Below, piece by piece: positions 54,853-63,457 of a DNA stretch of 64,000 nucleotides (position 1 is its first letter; every line of letters begins with the position of its first letter). The notes beneath the pieces are model-generated. The model ran no database searches. It saw nothing but the letters and a program-made list of their open reading frames with translations, and was not told the DNA's origin. Both the position numbers and the translations under genes were made by a program. Source of the DNA: Geothrix oryzae (lineage in GTDB: Bacteria; Acidobacteriota; Holophagae; Holophagales; Holophagaceae). Location: positions 2,046,001-2,110,000 of the forward strand of contig NZ_AP027079.1 in the NCBI RefSeq assembly GCF_030295385.1, given 5' to 3'.

Positions 54853-55116
54853 ATGACGGAACCCGCCATCCAGACCACCCTCAGCACCGAGGAATGGAAG
54901 CTCGTCATGGCCCTCCGGGAGATCCCGGACAGCCCGCTCCGCACGAAGGTCTCCGGTCTCATGGGCGAGCTGGTGCGCTTCATCCAACAGCCCCGCTGCC
55001 TCGGCATGCAGAGCGACGGCTTCCCCTGCGGCACGCCCCACACCAGCTGCGAAGAGTGCCAGCACATGCTGAAGGTGCTCGACGACCTCGCGGCGCGGGT
55101 GCCCGCTCAGGATTAG
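54853..55116 (+). CDS. Small Cys-cluster protein downstream of the oxidoreductase
   Basis: An 87-residue soluble protein with four cysteines and a histidine in its C-terminal half: CLGMQSDGFPC and HTSCEECQHM. The spacing suggests a metal site (zinc or Fe-S). The N-terminal 40 residues are helical (EEWKLVMALREIPDSPLRTK). GGAGG precedes the ATG. Being 25 bases after the beta-gamma gene, it is probably co-transcribed and may be an accessory factor, though no family is recognised. Confidence 0.7.
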   Translation: MTEPAIQTTLSTEEWKLVMALREIPDSPLRTKVSGLMGELVRFIQQPRCLGMQSDGFPCGTPHTSCEECQHMLKVLDDLAARVPAQD

Positions 55117-55208
55117 AGAGCCTGCCCATTCCCGTGAGGTCGCGGAGAGGAGAGTCGAGCTAGGATGGGGGGTTTCGGTTTGCCGCCGATTCCCGGAGAC
55201 GCCCCCCC

Positions 55209-55976
55209 ATGAGCTGGATGACCAGTCCCGAGGCCTGGATTGCCCTGTTGGCCTTGACGGTCCTAGAGATCGTCCTGGGCATCGACAACATCATCTTCAT
55301 CTCGATCCTGGCCGGGAAGCTCCCTGCAGACAGGCAAGCCAAGGCGCGGCAGACCGGACTGCTGCTTGCGATGGGCATGCGCATCGTGCTGCTCATGTCC
55401 ATCGCCTGGATCGTGAAGCTCACGAATCCGCTGTTCCAGATCCTGGGGCACGGATTCTCGGGGCGGGACCTCATCCTGCTCGGCGGCGGACTCTTCCTGA
55501 TCGCCAAGTCGACGCACGAGATCCACCACAAGCTCGAAGGCATCGAAGGCGCGTCCGTGAAGAAGGTCGCCCCCTCCTTCTCGGGGGTCCTGATCCAGAT
55601 CATGCTGCTCGACATCGTCTTCTCCCTCGACTCGGTGATCACCGCGGTCGGCATGGCCCAGGACCTCGCGGTCATGGTCATCGCCGTCGTCATCTCCGTC
55701 GGCGTGATGATGCTGGCGGCCAAGCCCATCGGCGATTTCGTCGAGGCGCACCCGACGCTGAAGATCCTCGCCCTCAGCTTCCTCCTCCTCATCGGCACCA
55801 CGCTCGTGGGCGAGAGCACCGGAATGCACATCCCCAAAGGCTATGTCTACTTCGCGATGGCCTTCTCGCTGCTGGTGGAGATGCTGAACCTGCGGCTGAG
55901 GGTCAAGGCAAAACCCGTCCATCTGCACTCAGAATGGGTCGAAGAGCCGAGAAGAGGCCCGGACCTGAAGCCCTGA
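55209..55976 (+). CDS. TerC family membrane protein
   Basis: A 255-residue integral membrane protein with about seven hydrophobic segments. The TerC hallmark LEIVLGIDNIIFISIL lies at residues 19-34 and the second acidic motif is LLDIVFSLDSVITAVG near 136-151. The family includes Mn2+ exporters and tellurite-resistance proteins; Mn2+ export is the best current guess. No Mn riboswitch is visible upstream. The start follows CCGGAGA. Confidence 0.92.
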   Translation: MSWMTSPEAWIALLALTVLEIVLGIDNIIFISILAGKLPADRQAKARQTGLLLAMGMRIVLLMSIAWIVKLTNPLFQILGHGFSGRDLILLGGGLFLIAKSTHEIHHKLEGIEGASVKKVAPSFSGVLIQIMLLDIVFSLDSVITAVGMAQDLAVMVIAVVISVGVMMLAAKPIGDFVEAHPTLKILALSFLLLIGTTLVGESTGMHIPKGYVYFAMAFSLLVEMLNLRLRVKAKPVHLHSEWVEEPRRGPDLKP

Positions 55977-55986
55977 AGCCGGGGAC

Positions 55987-56883
55987 CTAGAGTCCGCCCC
56001 GCAGGTTGGCGAAGGTGCGCAGGCCTTCCTCGGCGGGCTTGAGCAGGGCCACGAGGCGCCCCTCGTGCAGAGCCCGCAACGGCGCTCCGGGATCCGGAAA
56101 GCCTTCGGGCAGGGCCCAGGTGGGGGGAACCGACTCGCCCACGGGAATGGCCCGACCATGGCTCAGATGCCCCGCCTCTTCCTCCGTCAGCAGGCGGGAG
56201 GGGCACCAGGGCAGCAGGTCCGCGCCGGCGACAAGCCGCTCCTGATCGGTGCCGGGATCGGTCCAGGGGCCGATGGCGGTGCGATGCAGGGCCGTCAGGT
56301 GCGCGCCGCAGCCCAGCACGCGGCCCAGATCCCGGGCCAGGCTCCGCACATAGAACCCGCCGCGGCAGGTGATTTCGAGGGTGCTGGCCCGCGGCAGGTC
56401 ATGGGCGATCCAGCGGGCGGACAGCAGGAAGACGCGGCAGGGTTTCATCACCACCACTTCGCCGCGATGGGCCTTCCGGTAGGCCGCCTCGCCATCGATC
56501 TTCTTGGCGCTGGTGGCGGGAGGCACCTGGTCGGTCCACCCCAGGAAGGGGGCCAGGGCGGCCTCCAGGGCCTCGGGCGAGAGCCGGGGCTCGGCGGCAT
56601 CCGAGGCGGGCTTGCCATGCAGATCGCAGGTGTCCGTTTCCAGACCCCAGGCCACTTCGGCCACATAGGTCTTCGGCAGCGGATGCATCAGCTCCATCAG
56701 CCGCGTAGCCTGGCCCGCCAGCACCAGCAGCAGGCCGTCCGCGAAAGGATCCAGCGTGCCGCCGTGCCCCAGGGCCAGCTTCTTCTGGCCGGCCTCGAAG
56801 GCCCGGCGCTTGAAGCCCCGGATCACATCAAAACTGCTCTGGCCCACGGTCTTGTGGACGAGGTGGATGCCGGATTCGATCAT
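55987..56883 (-). CDS. truB: tRNA pseudouridine(55) synthase
   Basis: TruB makes the T-loop pseudouridine 55 in tRNA. The 298-residue protein has the catalytic Asp45 in LGHGGTLDPFADGLLLV, KTYVAEVAWGLETDTCD, and the RGGFYVRSLARDLG motif. The C-terminal half is PUA-like. ATG at 56883 directly follows the rbfA stop (TGAATG), giving tight coupling of the two ribosome/tRNA genes, a conserved bacterial arrangement. Confidence 0.95.
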   Translation of the reverse strand: MIESGIHLVHKTVGQSSFDVIRGFKRRAFEAGQKKLALGHGGTLDPFADGLLLVLAGQATRLMELMHPLPKTYVAEVAWGLETDTCDLHGKPASDAAEPRLSPEALEAALAPFLGWTDQVPPATSAKKIDGEAAYRKAHRGEVVVMKPCRVFLLSARWIAHDLPRASTLEITCRGGFYVRSLARDLGRVLGCGAHLTALHRTAIGPWTDPGTDQERLVAGADLLPWCPSRLLTEEEAGHLSHGRAIPVGESVPPTWALPEGFPDPGAPLRALHEGRLVALLKPAEEGLRTFANLRGGL

Positions 56884-57273
56884 TCAGGCTTCCGGTTCGG
56901 GTTCCGCAGGCCGCGCGGCCCGCTCCTTCTCGATCTCATCGAGCAGGGACTCCAGGTGATTCCCCTCTTCCAGCGTGCCGTCCGGGAAGAAGCGCAGCTC
57001 AGGCACCCGCTTCATCTTGAGGCGCGAGGCCAGCTGGCTGCGGAGGAAGCCCGCCGCCCGGCCCAGGGCCTTGCGCGTGAGCGCGTCCTGGGCCTCCTGG
57101 TCGCCGCCGTTCGGGGGCAGGACCGTGAAATAGACCCGGGCCATGCTGCGGTCCGGCGTCAGGCGCACGGCCGTGAGGGTAAGGAAGCCGAGCTCCGGAT
57201 CACGGAGCTCGCGCTGGATGAGGGTCGACAGCAGGAAGTGGACCTGGTCTTCAAGGCGTTCTGGGCGTTGCAT
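56884..57273 (-). CDS. rbfA: Ribosome-binding factor A
   Basis: RbfA assists maturation of the 16S rRNA 5' end in the 30S subunit and cold adaptation. The 129-residue protein has the KH-like core: QVHFLLSTLIQRELRDPELGFLTLTAVRLTPD, then a hydrophobic ARVYFTVLP, and the LASRLKMKRVPELRFFPD motif. AAAGGA precedes the ATG. The last ~15 residues are acidic (EPEPEA). Confidence 0.94.
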   Translation of the reverse strand: MQRPERLEDQVHFLLSTLIQRELRDPELGFLTLTAVRLTPDRSMARVYFTVLPPNGGDQEAQDALTRKALGRAAGFLRSQLASRLKMKRVPELRFFPDGTLEEGNHLESLLDEIEKERAARPAEPEPEA

Positions 57274-57378
57274 GCTTTTCCTTTGCAATCCCCATTGTAG
57301 CCGACCGCGATTTTTCTCCTTCCCCATGAGGCCTGCCGCGCTCCATCTGGATACTCTGGGCTTTTCGAAGGGCGCGCC

Positions 57379-58104
57379 TTGGCCGAATGGTTCGAAGCTT
57401 GGTTTGACGAGGACTATGCCCTGCTCTACGCCCACCGGGACGCGGAGGAGGCCCGCCGGGCCGTGGAACTGGCCCTGCGCCTGGCTCCGGAGCTGGCCGA
57501 GGGGCCCGTCCTCGACCTCGCCTGCGGCGCGGGCAGGCACCTCGGGATCCTGCGGCGGACGAACCCCGTGGGCTTCGGCATGGACCTCTCCCGGATCCTG
57601 CTCGGCCTGGCCCCTGCGGACCTGCGCCCCTGGCTGCTGCGGGGCGACATGCGGGCCCTGCCCGTGAAGGACGGCGCGCTGTCCGGCATCTGCCTCTGGT
57701 TCACCCCCTTCGGCTACTTCTCCGATTCCCAGAACCACACGCTGATGCTCCGCCTCGGGCAGCTGCTCCGCCCCGGCGGCGTGCTGGTGATGGACTACAT
57801 GAATGCCGGCCAGGTGGCCCGGACCCTGGTGCCCGAGGACACGGTGGAGCGGGCGGGGGTGCGCGTCGTCAGCCGGCGGGCGCTCGAGGGCGACCGCCTC
57901 GTGAAGCACATGGAACTCACCCGGCTGGACACGGGGGAGCGCCGCCATGCCATGGAGAGCGTCCGCCTCTACCACCCCGCCGACCTCCAGGCCATGGCCC
58001 ACCACGCCGGCCTCCGCCTCCGGAGCGTCCGCGGCACCTACTCGGGCGAGGCCTTCGCGGAGGACAGCCCCCGCTGGATCGGAATCCTCGAGAAGGCCCG
58101 GTAG
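57379..58104 (+). CDS. Class I SAM-dependent methyltransferase
   Basis: A 241-residue methyltransferase. AEWFEAWFDEDYALLYAHRD at the N-terminus and motif I VLDLACGAGRHL near residues 44-55 are characteristic of a common small family of unknown substrate; GDMRALPVKDGALSGI is motif II and RPGGVLVMDYMN is motif III. The start is TTG at 57379, with GAAGGGC about 6 bases upstream and no ATG that gives the family N-terminus. Divergent from rbfA. Confidence 0.87.
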   Translation: MAEWFEAWFDEDYALLYAHRDAEEARRAVELALRLAPELAEGPVLDLACGAGRHLGILRRTNPVGFGMDLSRILLGLAPADLRPWLLRGDMRALPVKDGALSGICLWFTPFGYFSDSQNHTLMLRLGQLLRPGGVLVMDYMNAGQVARTLVPEDTVERAGVRVVSRRALEGDRLVKHMELTRLDTGERRHAMESVRLYHPADLQAMAHHAGLRLRSVRGTYSGEAFAEDSPRWIGILEKAR

Positions 58105-58172
58105 CGGAAGGCGCCATAGCCTGCCCGCCCCTCCTCCGTCAGAATGGAGCTTTCCATTTGCAAGGAGCAGCC

Positions 58173-59369
58173 ATGGGCTTCCAGACGGTGCGGGATCTCG
58201 ATGTGAAGGGCCGCCGGGTCTTTCTGCGGGCGGACCTGAATGTGCCCCTGAAAGAGGGCCGCATCACGGACGCCACCCGCATCCGCGAGACCCTGCCCAC
58301 GCTGAAGTGCCTGCTCGACGGCGGCGCCTCGGTGGTGTTGGCCTCCCACCTGGGCCGACCCGAAGGCAAGGGCTTCGAGGCCGCCTTCAGTGCCGCCCCC
58401 GTGGCCACCTGGCTCAAAGAGCAGGGCTTCGACTGCCGCCTGGCGAGCGATGTGAACGGCGCGGCCGTGGAGGCGGAGGCCGCCGCCCTGAAGCCTGGCC
58501 AAGTGCTGCTGCTGGAGAACCTGCGCTTCGAGAAGGGCGAGACCAAGAACAAGGAGGACTTCGCCGAGAGCCTGGCCAAGCTGGCCGACACCTATGTGAA
58601 CGACGCCTTCGGCGCGGCCCACCGGGCCCATGCCTCCGTCAGCGGCATGGTCGGCCATTTCCCCAAGGACCGCGTGGCCGCGGGCTTCCTCATGGAAAAG
58701 GAACTGAAGGCCCTCGGCAAGGTCACCGAAAACCCCGACAAGCCCCTGGTGGTGATCTTCGGCGGCGCCAAGGTGAGCGACAAGATCGAGCTGATCCAGA
58801 ACTTCCTCGGCAAGGCCGACGCCATCCTCATCGGCGGCGCCATGAGCTACACCTTCCTCAAGGCCCAGGGCTTCGAGATCGGCAAGAGCCTCTGCGAAGA
58901 AGACAAACTGGATTTGGCCCTGGAGCTGCTGAAGCAGGCCGAGGCCAAGGGCACCCGCCTGCTGCTGCCCCTGGATCATGTGGCCGCCACCGAGTTCAAG
59001 GAAGATGCCGGCTGCGCCATCACGGTGGATCAGAACATCCCCGCCGACCGCATGGCCCTGGACATCGGCCCGGAGACCGTCGCCGCCTACGCCGCCGAGA
59101 TCCGCGCCGCGAAGACCCTGCTGTGGAACGGCCCCATGGGGGTCTTCGAGATGGCCTCCTACGCCAGCGGCACCCTGACCATGGCCGAGGAGCTGGCCGA
59201 AGCCGCGGACCGGGGCGCCTTCGTGCTGGTCGGCGGGGGCGATAGCGTGGCCGCCGTGAACAAGGCCGGGGTCGGCGCCCGCATGTCGCATGTCTCCACC
59301 GGCGGGGGGGCCAGCCTGGAGTTCCTCAGCGGCCTTGAGCTTCCCGGCGTAGCCGCCCTGTCGAAGTAA
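58173..59369 (+). CDS. pgk: Phosphoglycerate kinase
   Basis: Pgk transfers phosphate from 1,3-bisphosphoglycerate to ADP. The 398-residue protein has [12 protein letters not shown] at the N-terminus, SHLGRPEG, and the hinge and nucleotide motifs [14 protein letters not shown] and [14 protein letters not shown]. Length is normal. AAGGAG lies 6 bases before the ATG. It is 8 bases upstream of tpiA, forming a short glycolytic operon; gapA is not in this window. Confidence 0.97.
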   Translation: MGFQTVRDLDVKGRRVFLRADLNVPLKEGRITDATRIRETLPTLKCLLDGGASVVLASHLGRPEGKGFEAAFSAAPVATWLKEQGFDCRLASDVNGAAVEAEAAALKPGQVLLLENLRFEKGETKNKEDFAESLAKLADTYVNDAFGAAHRAHASVSGMVGHFPKDRVAAGFLMEKELKALGKVTENPDKPLVVIFGGAKVSDKIELIQNFLGKADAILIGGAMSYTFLKAQGFEIGKSLCEEDKLDLALELLKQAEAKGTRLLLPLDHVAATEFKEDAGCAITVDQNIPADRMALDIGPETVAAYAAEIRAAKTLLWNGPMGVFEMASYASGTLTMAEELAEAADRGAFVLVGGGDSVAAVNKAGVGARMSHVSTGGGASLEFLSGLELPGVAALSK

Positions 59370-59377
59370 GGAGATCC

Positions 59378-60112
<735 letters not shown>

Positions 60113-60853
60113 TCAGTCGGAATCCAGGAACAGCCCCGCCGCATCCATAGCCAGCCCCACCAGGCCAGCAGCGGTCAGCCAGTGGCCTAAGGCGTTCCCT
60201 TGCGGGCCGAACTCGTAGGCGGAGGCCGCGTGTTCCGGCAGGGTCACGGCATGGCGCTTGGCCTCTTTCAGCTCCTCGAGTTCCAGCTGCCGGGCGCGGT
60301 CGAGACCGCCGCCGGCGATGAAGGCCAGCACCCGCCGCAACTCATCCTGGTCGAACCAGAGGCCGTGTTTCTTGCAGACATCCAGAACGACTCCGGAGCG
60401 CCTGGCATAGTTCACCCGGTTCATGAACTGGCGGCAGACCGGGCAGGGGCGGTACTGGACCGACCCCAGCGCGACGGGGTGGGGTGTGACGGGCGCGGGC
60501 AGCGCGCCCAGCACGGTCCCCTGCCGCTCGCGGCTGACGCCCAGCTGCTCGAACACGGAGCGATCCAGCCACAGCCCTGCGCAGGCCCGGCACTCGCTGA
60601 CCTCCAGCTCCCCGACCAGGGTGGTGGCCAGAGGCTTGGCGCAGGTGGGACAGGGTGCCGTCGCTGACACGCCGGCTTCCCTGGGTGCCATCGCCGCGCC
60701 GCACCCCGGGCAGTGGCTGGCCGACAGGGGCACCAAGGCGAAGCAGGCCGGGCAGGCCACCGTGGCCAGCTGGGCCTGGCAATAGGGACACTGCGGTGCA
60801 TCCGGAGGCACCGGCGCCCCGCAGCCCGAACAGCGGAGGGTGCGGGCTTCCAT
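60113..60853 (-). CDS. Zinc-ribbon protein of unknown function
   Basis: A 246-residue protein with a run of zinc ribbons: LRCSGCGAPVPPDAPQCPYC, ACPACFALVPLSASHCPGC, CPTCAKPL...CRACAGLWLDRSVFEQLG and CPVCRQFMNRVNYARRSGVVLDVCKKHGLWFDQDEL-type (landmarks CPVCRQFM and CKKHGLWFD). The last two match the zf-TFIIB pattern. A C-terminal hydrophobic segment (GHWLTAAGLVGLAMDAAGLFL) may be a membrane anchor. Start overlaps the upstream lipoprotein stop (TGATG). Confidence 0.8.
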   Translation of the reverse strand: MEARTLRCSGCGAPVPPDAPQCPYCQAQLATVACPACFALVPLSASHCPGCGAAMAPREAGVSATAPCPTCAKPLATTLVGELEVSECRACAGLWLDRSVFEQLGVSRERQGTVLGALPAPVTPHPVALGSVQYRPCPVCRQFMNRVNYARRSGVVLDVCKKHGLWFDQDELRRVLAFIAGGGLDRARQLELEELKEAKRHAVTLPEHAASAYEFGPQGNALGHWLTAAGLVGLAMDAAGLFLDSD

Positions 60854-61629
60854 CAGTCTTTCTTCGGCTCTGCGGGCGTGGGCTCCGGGCTTCGGTTGGG
60901 GAGATCCCCCTTCTTCGCGGCCGGGTCCTCATAGAAACGCTGGTCCGTGAGGCGCACCCACTGGAAGTGGGCCGACAGCTTCTGCACCACCACCCGGGCG
61001 AAGCCCTTGGCCTCCTCTTCCCGGATGCGGCCGTCGTCGTCCCGGGCACCGGGAGGGAGCGGATCCATGGCCTCGACCACCTCCACCGGCTCGACGGAGT
61101 CCACCCACAGCGGCTCGGGAACGCCCTGCCGCACCAGGCGGATCTGGGCCCTCACCACCTGGGGCCGGTAGCCCAGGCGATCCTGGGTCCGTTCCTGATG
61201 CATGGCGGCATGGCTGCCCACCCACAGGCCCCAGAACAGGCCGTCCACCACGCCCCAGCCCCGGTTGCCCGAGGCCGCGCTGATGGCCCCCACGGCGACA
61301 CCGGTGGCCACGCCGATGGCGGCAGGGCTTGGTTGGCCCGAGGCCGGGGAGATGTCCCGGATGTCCACCTGCAGTTCGGCGGCCCCCACGGGAGGCTTCA
61401 CGCCCTCGGGGATCACGACCACCCGCGTGGCCAGCCGGCCGCGGAGGGCCGAGGCATACTCCTGCTGGAACCCCTCCCGGTCGGCCAGGCGCTCGGGCAG
61501 GCTCACGGTCACGCTCACGGGCGGGGGGCTGATGCGGAAGGCCTCGACCTCCGGCCGAGTGCAGCCGAAGGCGAGCAGCAGGGGGAACAACAGCAGGGAA
61601 CCGGAAAAGGGAGTGGGAGCGCGCCGCAT
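60853..61629 (-). CDS. Predicted lipoprotein
   Basis: A 258-residue protein with a lipoprotein signal peptide: positively charged start (MRRAPTPF), hydrophobic core, and lipobox LAFGC with Cys near residue 23. The middle contains a Gly/Ala-rich stretch (AAIGVATGVAVGAISAASG) resembling glycine-zipper proteins. Later SLPERLADREGFQQEYASALRGRL gives an alpha/beta pattern. I recognise no family. GGAGG precedes the ATG. Coupled to the zinc-ribbon gene by a one-base overlap. Confidence 0.75.
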   Translation of the reverse strand: MRRAPTPFSGSLLLFPLLLAFGCTRPEVEAFRISPPPVSVTVSLPERLADREGFQQEYASALRGRLATRVVVIPEGVKPPVGAAELQVDIRDISPASGQPSPAAIGVATGVAVGAISAASGNRGWGVVDGLFWGLWVGSHAAMHQERTQDRLGYRPQVVRAQIRLVRQGVPEPLWVDSVEPVEVVEAMDPLPPGARDDDGRIREEEAKGFARVVVQKLSAHFQWVRLTDQRFYEDPAAKKGDLPNRSPEPTPAEPKKD

Positions 61630-61724
61630 GGGGACCTCCGGCCCCAAGTCTGGATGCCGCCTCGATCCCTGTCCAGGCTCCGATCCGGCAGAAGCGCTAG
61701 AATCGGAAGTCTTCGCGAGGCCGC

Positions 61725-61811
61725 ATGCTCATTCTCTTCGCCCTTCCGGGCTCAGGCTTCAGCCACAGGCTCCCCCCCTCTCACGCTCGTCCGGCCGAAT
61801 TCGGCCGCTAG
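61725..61811 (+). CDS. Candidate leader ORF upstream of DAHP synthase
   Basis: A 28-codon ORF with GAGG 6 bases before its ATG, containing Phe at codons 5, 12 and 26. Its last codons include a perfect 16-bp palindrome CGGCCGAATTCGGCCG (61792-61807), which would form a hairpin 13 bases before the DAHP synthase start. The first 13 bases around its ATG (CATGCTCATTCTC, 61724) are repeated exactly at the real gene start (61820). It could be an attenuator or simply a duplicated start region; translation is unproven. Confidence 0.4.
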   Translation: MLILFALPGSGFSHRLPPSHARPAEFGR

Positions 61812-61820
61812 AGGATCCTC

Positions 61821-62852
61821 ATGCTCATTCTCATGGAACCCTCCGCCACGCCGGATCAGGTGGCCGAGGTGCTGGCCCTGCTCGAATCGGCGGGCATCCG
61901 CAGCCAGGTGAACGAAACGCCCGAGGCCCTCAGCATCGTGGCGCCGAACGCCTCCAAGGCCCTGAAGCCCGACCGCATCGAACCCATGGCCGGGGTGCGC
62001 CGGGTCGTGCCCATCACCAGCCCCTACAAGCTGGCCAGCGCGGACGCCGTGGCGGGCCGCACGGTGGTGGAGGTGCGCGGCGTGAGGATCGGCGGGCCGG
62101 ACCTGGCCCTGGTGGGCGGCCCCTGCGGCGTGGAAAGCCGCGAACAGCTCTTCACCGTGGCCCGCTATGTGGCGGAGACCGGCGTGAAGCTGCTGCGGGC
62201 CGGCGCCTTCAAGCCCCGCACGAGCCCTTACGCCTTCCAGGGCCTGGGGCTCGAGGGCCTGCGCCTGCTGGAGGAGGTGCGCAGGGAATTCGACCTGGGC
62301 ATCGTCACCGAGGCCACGGAGGTGGAGACCTTCGATGCCGTGGAGCGCAGCGCCGACATGGTGCAGATCGGCGCCCGCAACATGCAGAACTTCGCGCTGC
62401 TGCGCCGGGCGGGACGCTGCCACAAACCCGTGCTGCTCAAGCGCGGGCCGTCGGCCACGCTGGAGGAATGGCTCTATGCCGCCGAGTATGTGCTGGGCGA
62501 AGGCAACCGGAATGTCGTGCTCTGCGAGCGCGGCATCCGTACCTGGTCCGATCACGCCCGCAACACCCTCGATGTGAGCGTGGTGCCCGCCGCCAAGGCC
62601 CTCACCCACCTGCCCGTGATGGTCGATCCCAGCCACGCCACCGGGCGCCGCGACCTGGTGATCCCCTGCGGGCTGGCGGGCGTGGCCGCGGGCGCCGACG
62701 GCCTGCTGGTGGAGACCCACTGCAACCCGGAGAAGGCCCTCAGCGATGGCCCCCAGGCCCTGCTGCCCTCGGATTTCATCCGCCTCGTGGAACGGGCCCA
62801 GGCCGTGCATCGCGCGCTGCAGACCCCCAATCTCACGGGGCTCTGGATGTAG
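61821..62852 (+). CDS. aroF: 3-deoxy-7-phosphoheptulonate synthase (DAHP synthase, AroF family)
   Basis: The first enzyme of the shikimate pathway, joining PEP and erythrose-4-phosphate. The 343-residue protein is of the type with an N-terminal ferredoxin-like regulatory domain (residues 1-70) as in Thermotoga, which mediates feedback by aromatic amino acids. Catalytic features: GPCGVESREQL, LLRAGAFKPRTSPYAFQGLG, ARNMQNFALL, LLKRGPSATLEEWLYAAEY (landmarks LLKRGPSATLEEW) and VDPSHATGRRDLV. ATG at 61821 has AGAGGA. Confidence 0.95.
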   Translation: MLILMEPSATPDQVAEVLALLESAGIRSQVNETPEALSIVAPNASKALKPDRIEPMAGVRRVVPITSPYKLASADAVAGRTVVEVRGVRIGGPDLALVGGPCGVESREQLFTVARYVAETGVKLLRAGAFKPRTSPYAFQGLGLEGLRLLEEVRREFDLGIVTEATEVETFDAVERSADMVQIGARNMQNFALLRRAGRCHKPVLLKRGPSATLEEWLYAAEYVLGEGNRNVVLCERGIRTWSDHARNTLDVSVVPAAKALTHLPVMVDPSHATGRRDLVIPCGLAGVAAGADGLLVETHCNPEKALSDGPQALLPSDFIRLVERAQAVHRALQTPNLTGLWM

Positions 62853-62890
62853 AAGGGCAGGCATGGCAGACTAGGAGGTTCGGAGTTTAC

Positions 62891-63238
62891 ATGAACGGCC
62901 TCGCCCTTGCGCTTCTGATCCTGTTCGGCGTCCTCCTCATCGGGGCGATCCTGCTGCAGCCCGGCACCAAGGGAGGCCTCGGCGCCTCCTTCGGCGGCGG
63001 CGGCGCGAACTCCGCCTTCGGCGCCCAGGGCGCCACGCCCTTCCTGTCCAAGGCCACCTACTGGCTGGCCGCCGGATTCCTCGGCACCACCCTGTTCATC
63101 GAGGTGCTGATCATCCGCGGCAACCGCTCGGTGCTGGACAAGATCGGCGACAAGCCCGCCGCCACCGTGCCCGCCCCGGCCCCGGCCGTCCCCGCCGCGC
63201 CCGTTCCGGCCCCGGCCCACGCGCCCGCCAAGCAGTAG
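62891..63238 (+). CDS. secG: Preprotein translocase subunit SecG
   Basis: SecG is the small SecYEG subunit that assists preprotein movement. The 115-residue protein has two membrane helices (about 3-22 and 58-78), the QPGTKGGLGASFGGG cytoplasmic loop typical of the family, and an Ala/Pro-rich C-terminal tail (PAPAPAV, PAPAHAPAK). AGGAGG lies about 12 bases before the ATG. It is followed by tRNA-Leu(GAG), as in E. coli. Confidence 0.94.
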   Translation: MNGLALALLILFGVLLIGAILLQPGTKGGLGASFGGGGANSAFGAQGATPFLSKATYWLAAGFLGTTLFIEVLIIRGNRSVLDKIGDKPAATVPAPAPAVPAAPVPAPAHAPAKQ

Positions 63239-63271
63239 CATCGTCACCGGGTCGGGGCTCGAAACGAGTCA

Positions 63272-63300
63272 TTGACCGCGTTCGCGCTTTGAGTGAAGAT
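63272..63300 (+). promoter_or_regulatory. Possible tRNA-Leu promoter
   Basis: TTGACC (63272-63277), 17-base spacer, GAAGAT (63295-63300), with the tRNA 5' end 13 bases downstream. The -35 is 5/6 consensus, the -10 weak. Confidence 0.4.
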
Positions 63301-63313
63301 GAATGTTCCGCGT

Positions 63314-63399
63314 GCCCGCGTGGTGAAATTGGTAGACACGCCATCTTGAGGGGGTGGTGGCCACAAGCCGTAGCAGTTCGAGTCTGCTCGCGGGCACCA
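63314..63399 (+). tRNA. tRNA-Leu (anticodon GAG)
   Basis: An 86-base type II tRNA with all arms visible. Acceptor GCCCGCG (63314-63320) pairs with CGCGGGC, followed by encoded ACCA. The D-arm contains AAATTGGTAGAC; the anticodon stem CCATC/GGTGG encloses loop TTGAGGG with anticodon GAG, which reads CUC and CUU. The long variable arm GGC-CACAA-GCC and T-arm AGCAG-TTCGAGT-CTGCT are intact. Position directly after secG matches E. coli leuU. Confidence 0.97.
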
Positions 63400-63404
63400 A
63401 ATCG

Positions 63405-63432
63405 AAACGAGCGCCCCCGGGCGCTCGTTTTT
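63405..63432 (+). terminator. Intrinsic terminator after tRNA-Leu
   Basis: AAACGAGCGCCC (63405-63416) and GGGCGCTCGTTT (63419-63430) form a 12-bp stem, followed by a T5 run (63428-63432). It is 6 bases past the tRNA CCA end. Confidence 0.9.
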
Positions 63433-63457
63433 CGTTCCAGAGGCCGTCCCTCGGGCC

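Noticed and set aside
55117-55208. Manganese riboswitch (yybP-ykoY) before terC
   Set aside because: The 92-bp leader lacks the conserved core; no matching stem structure was found.
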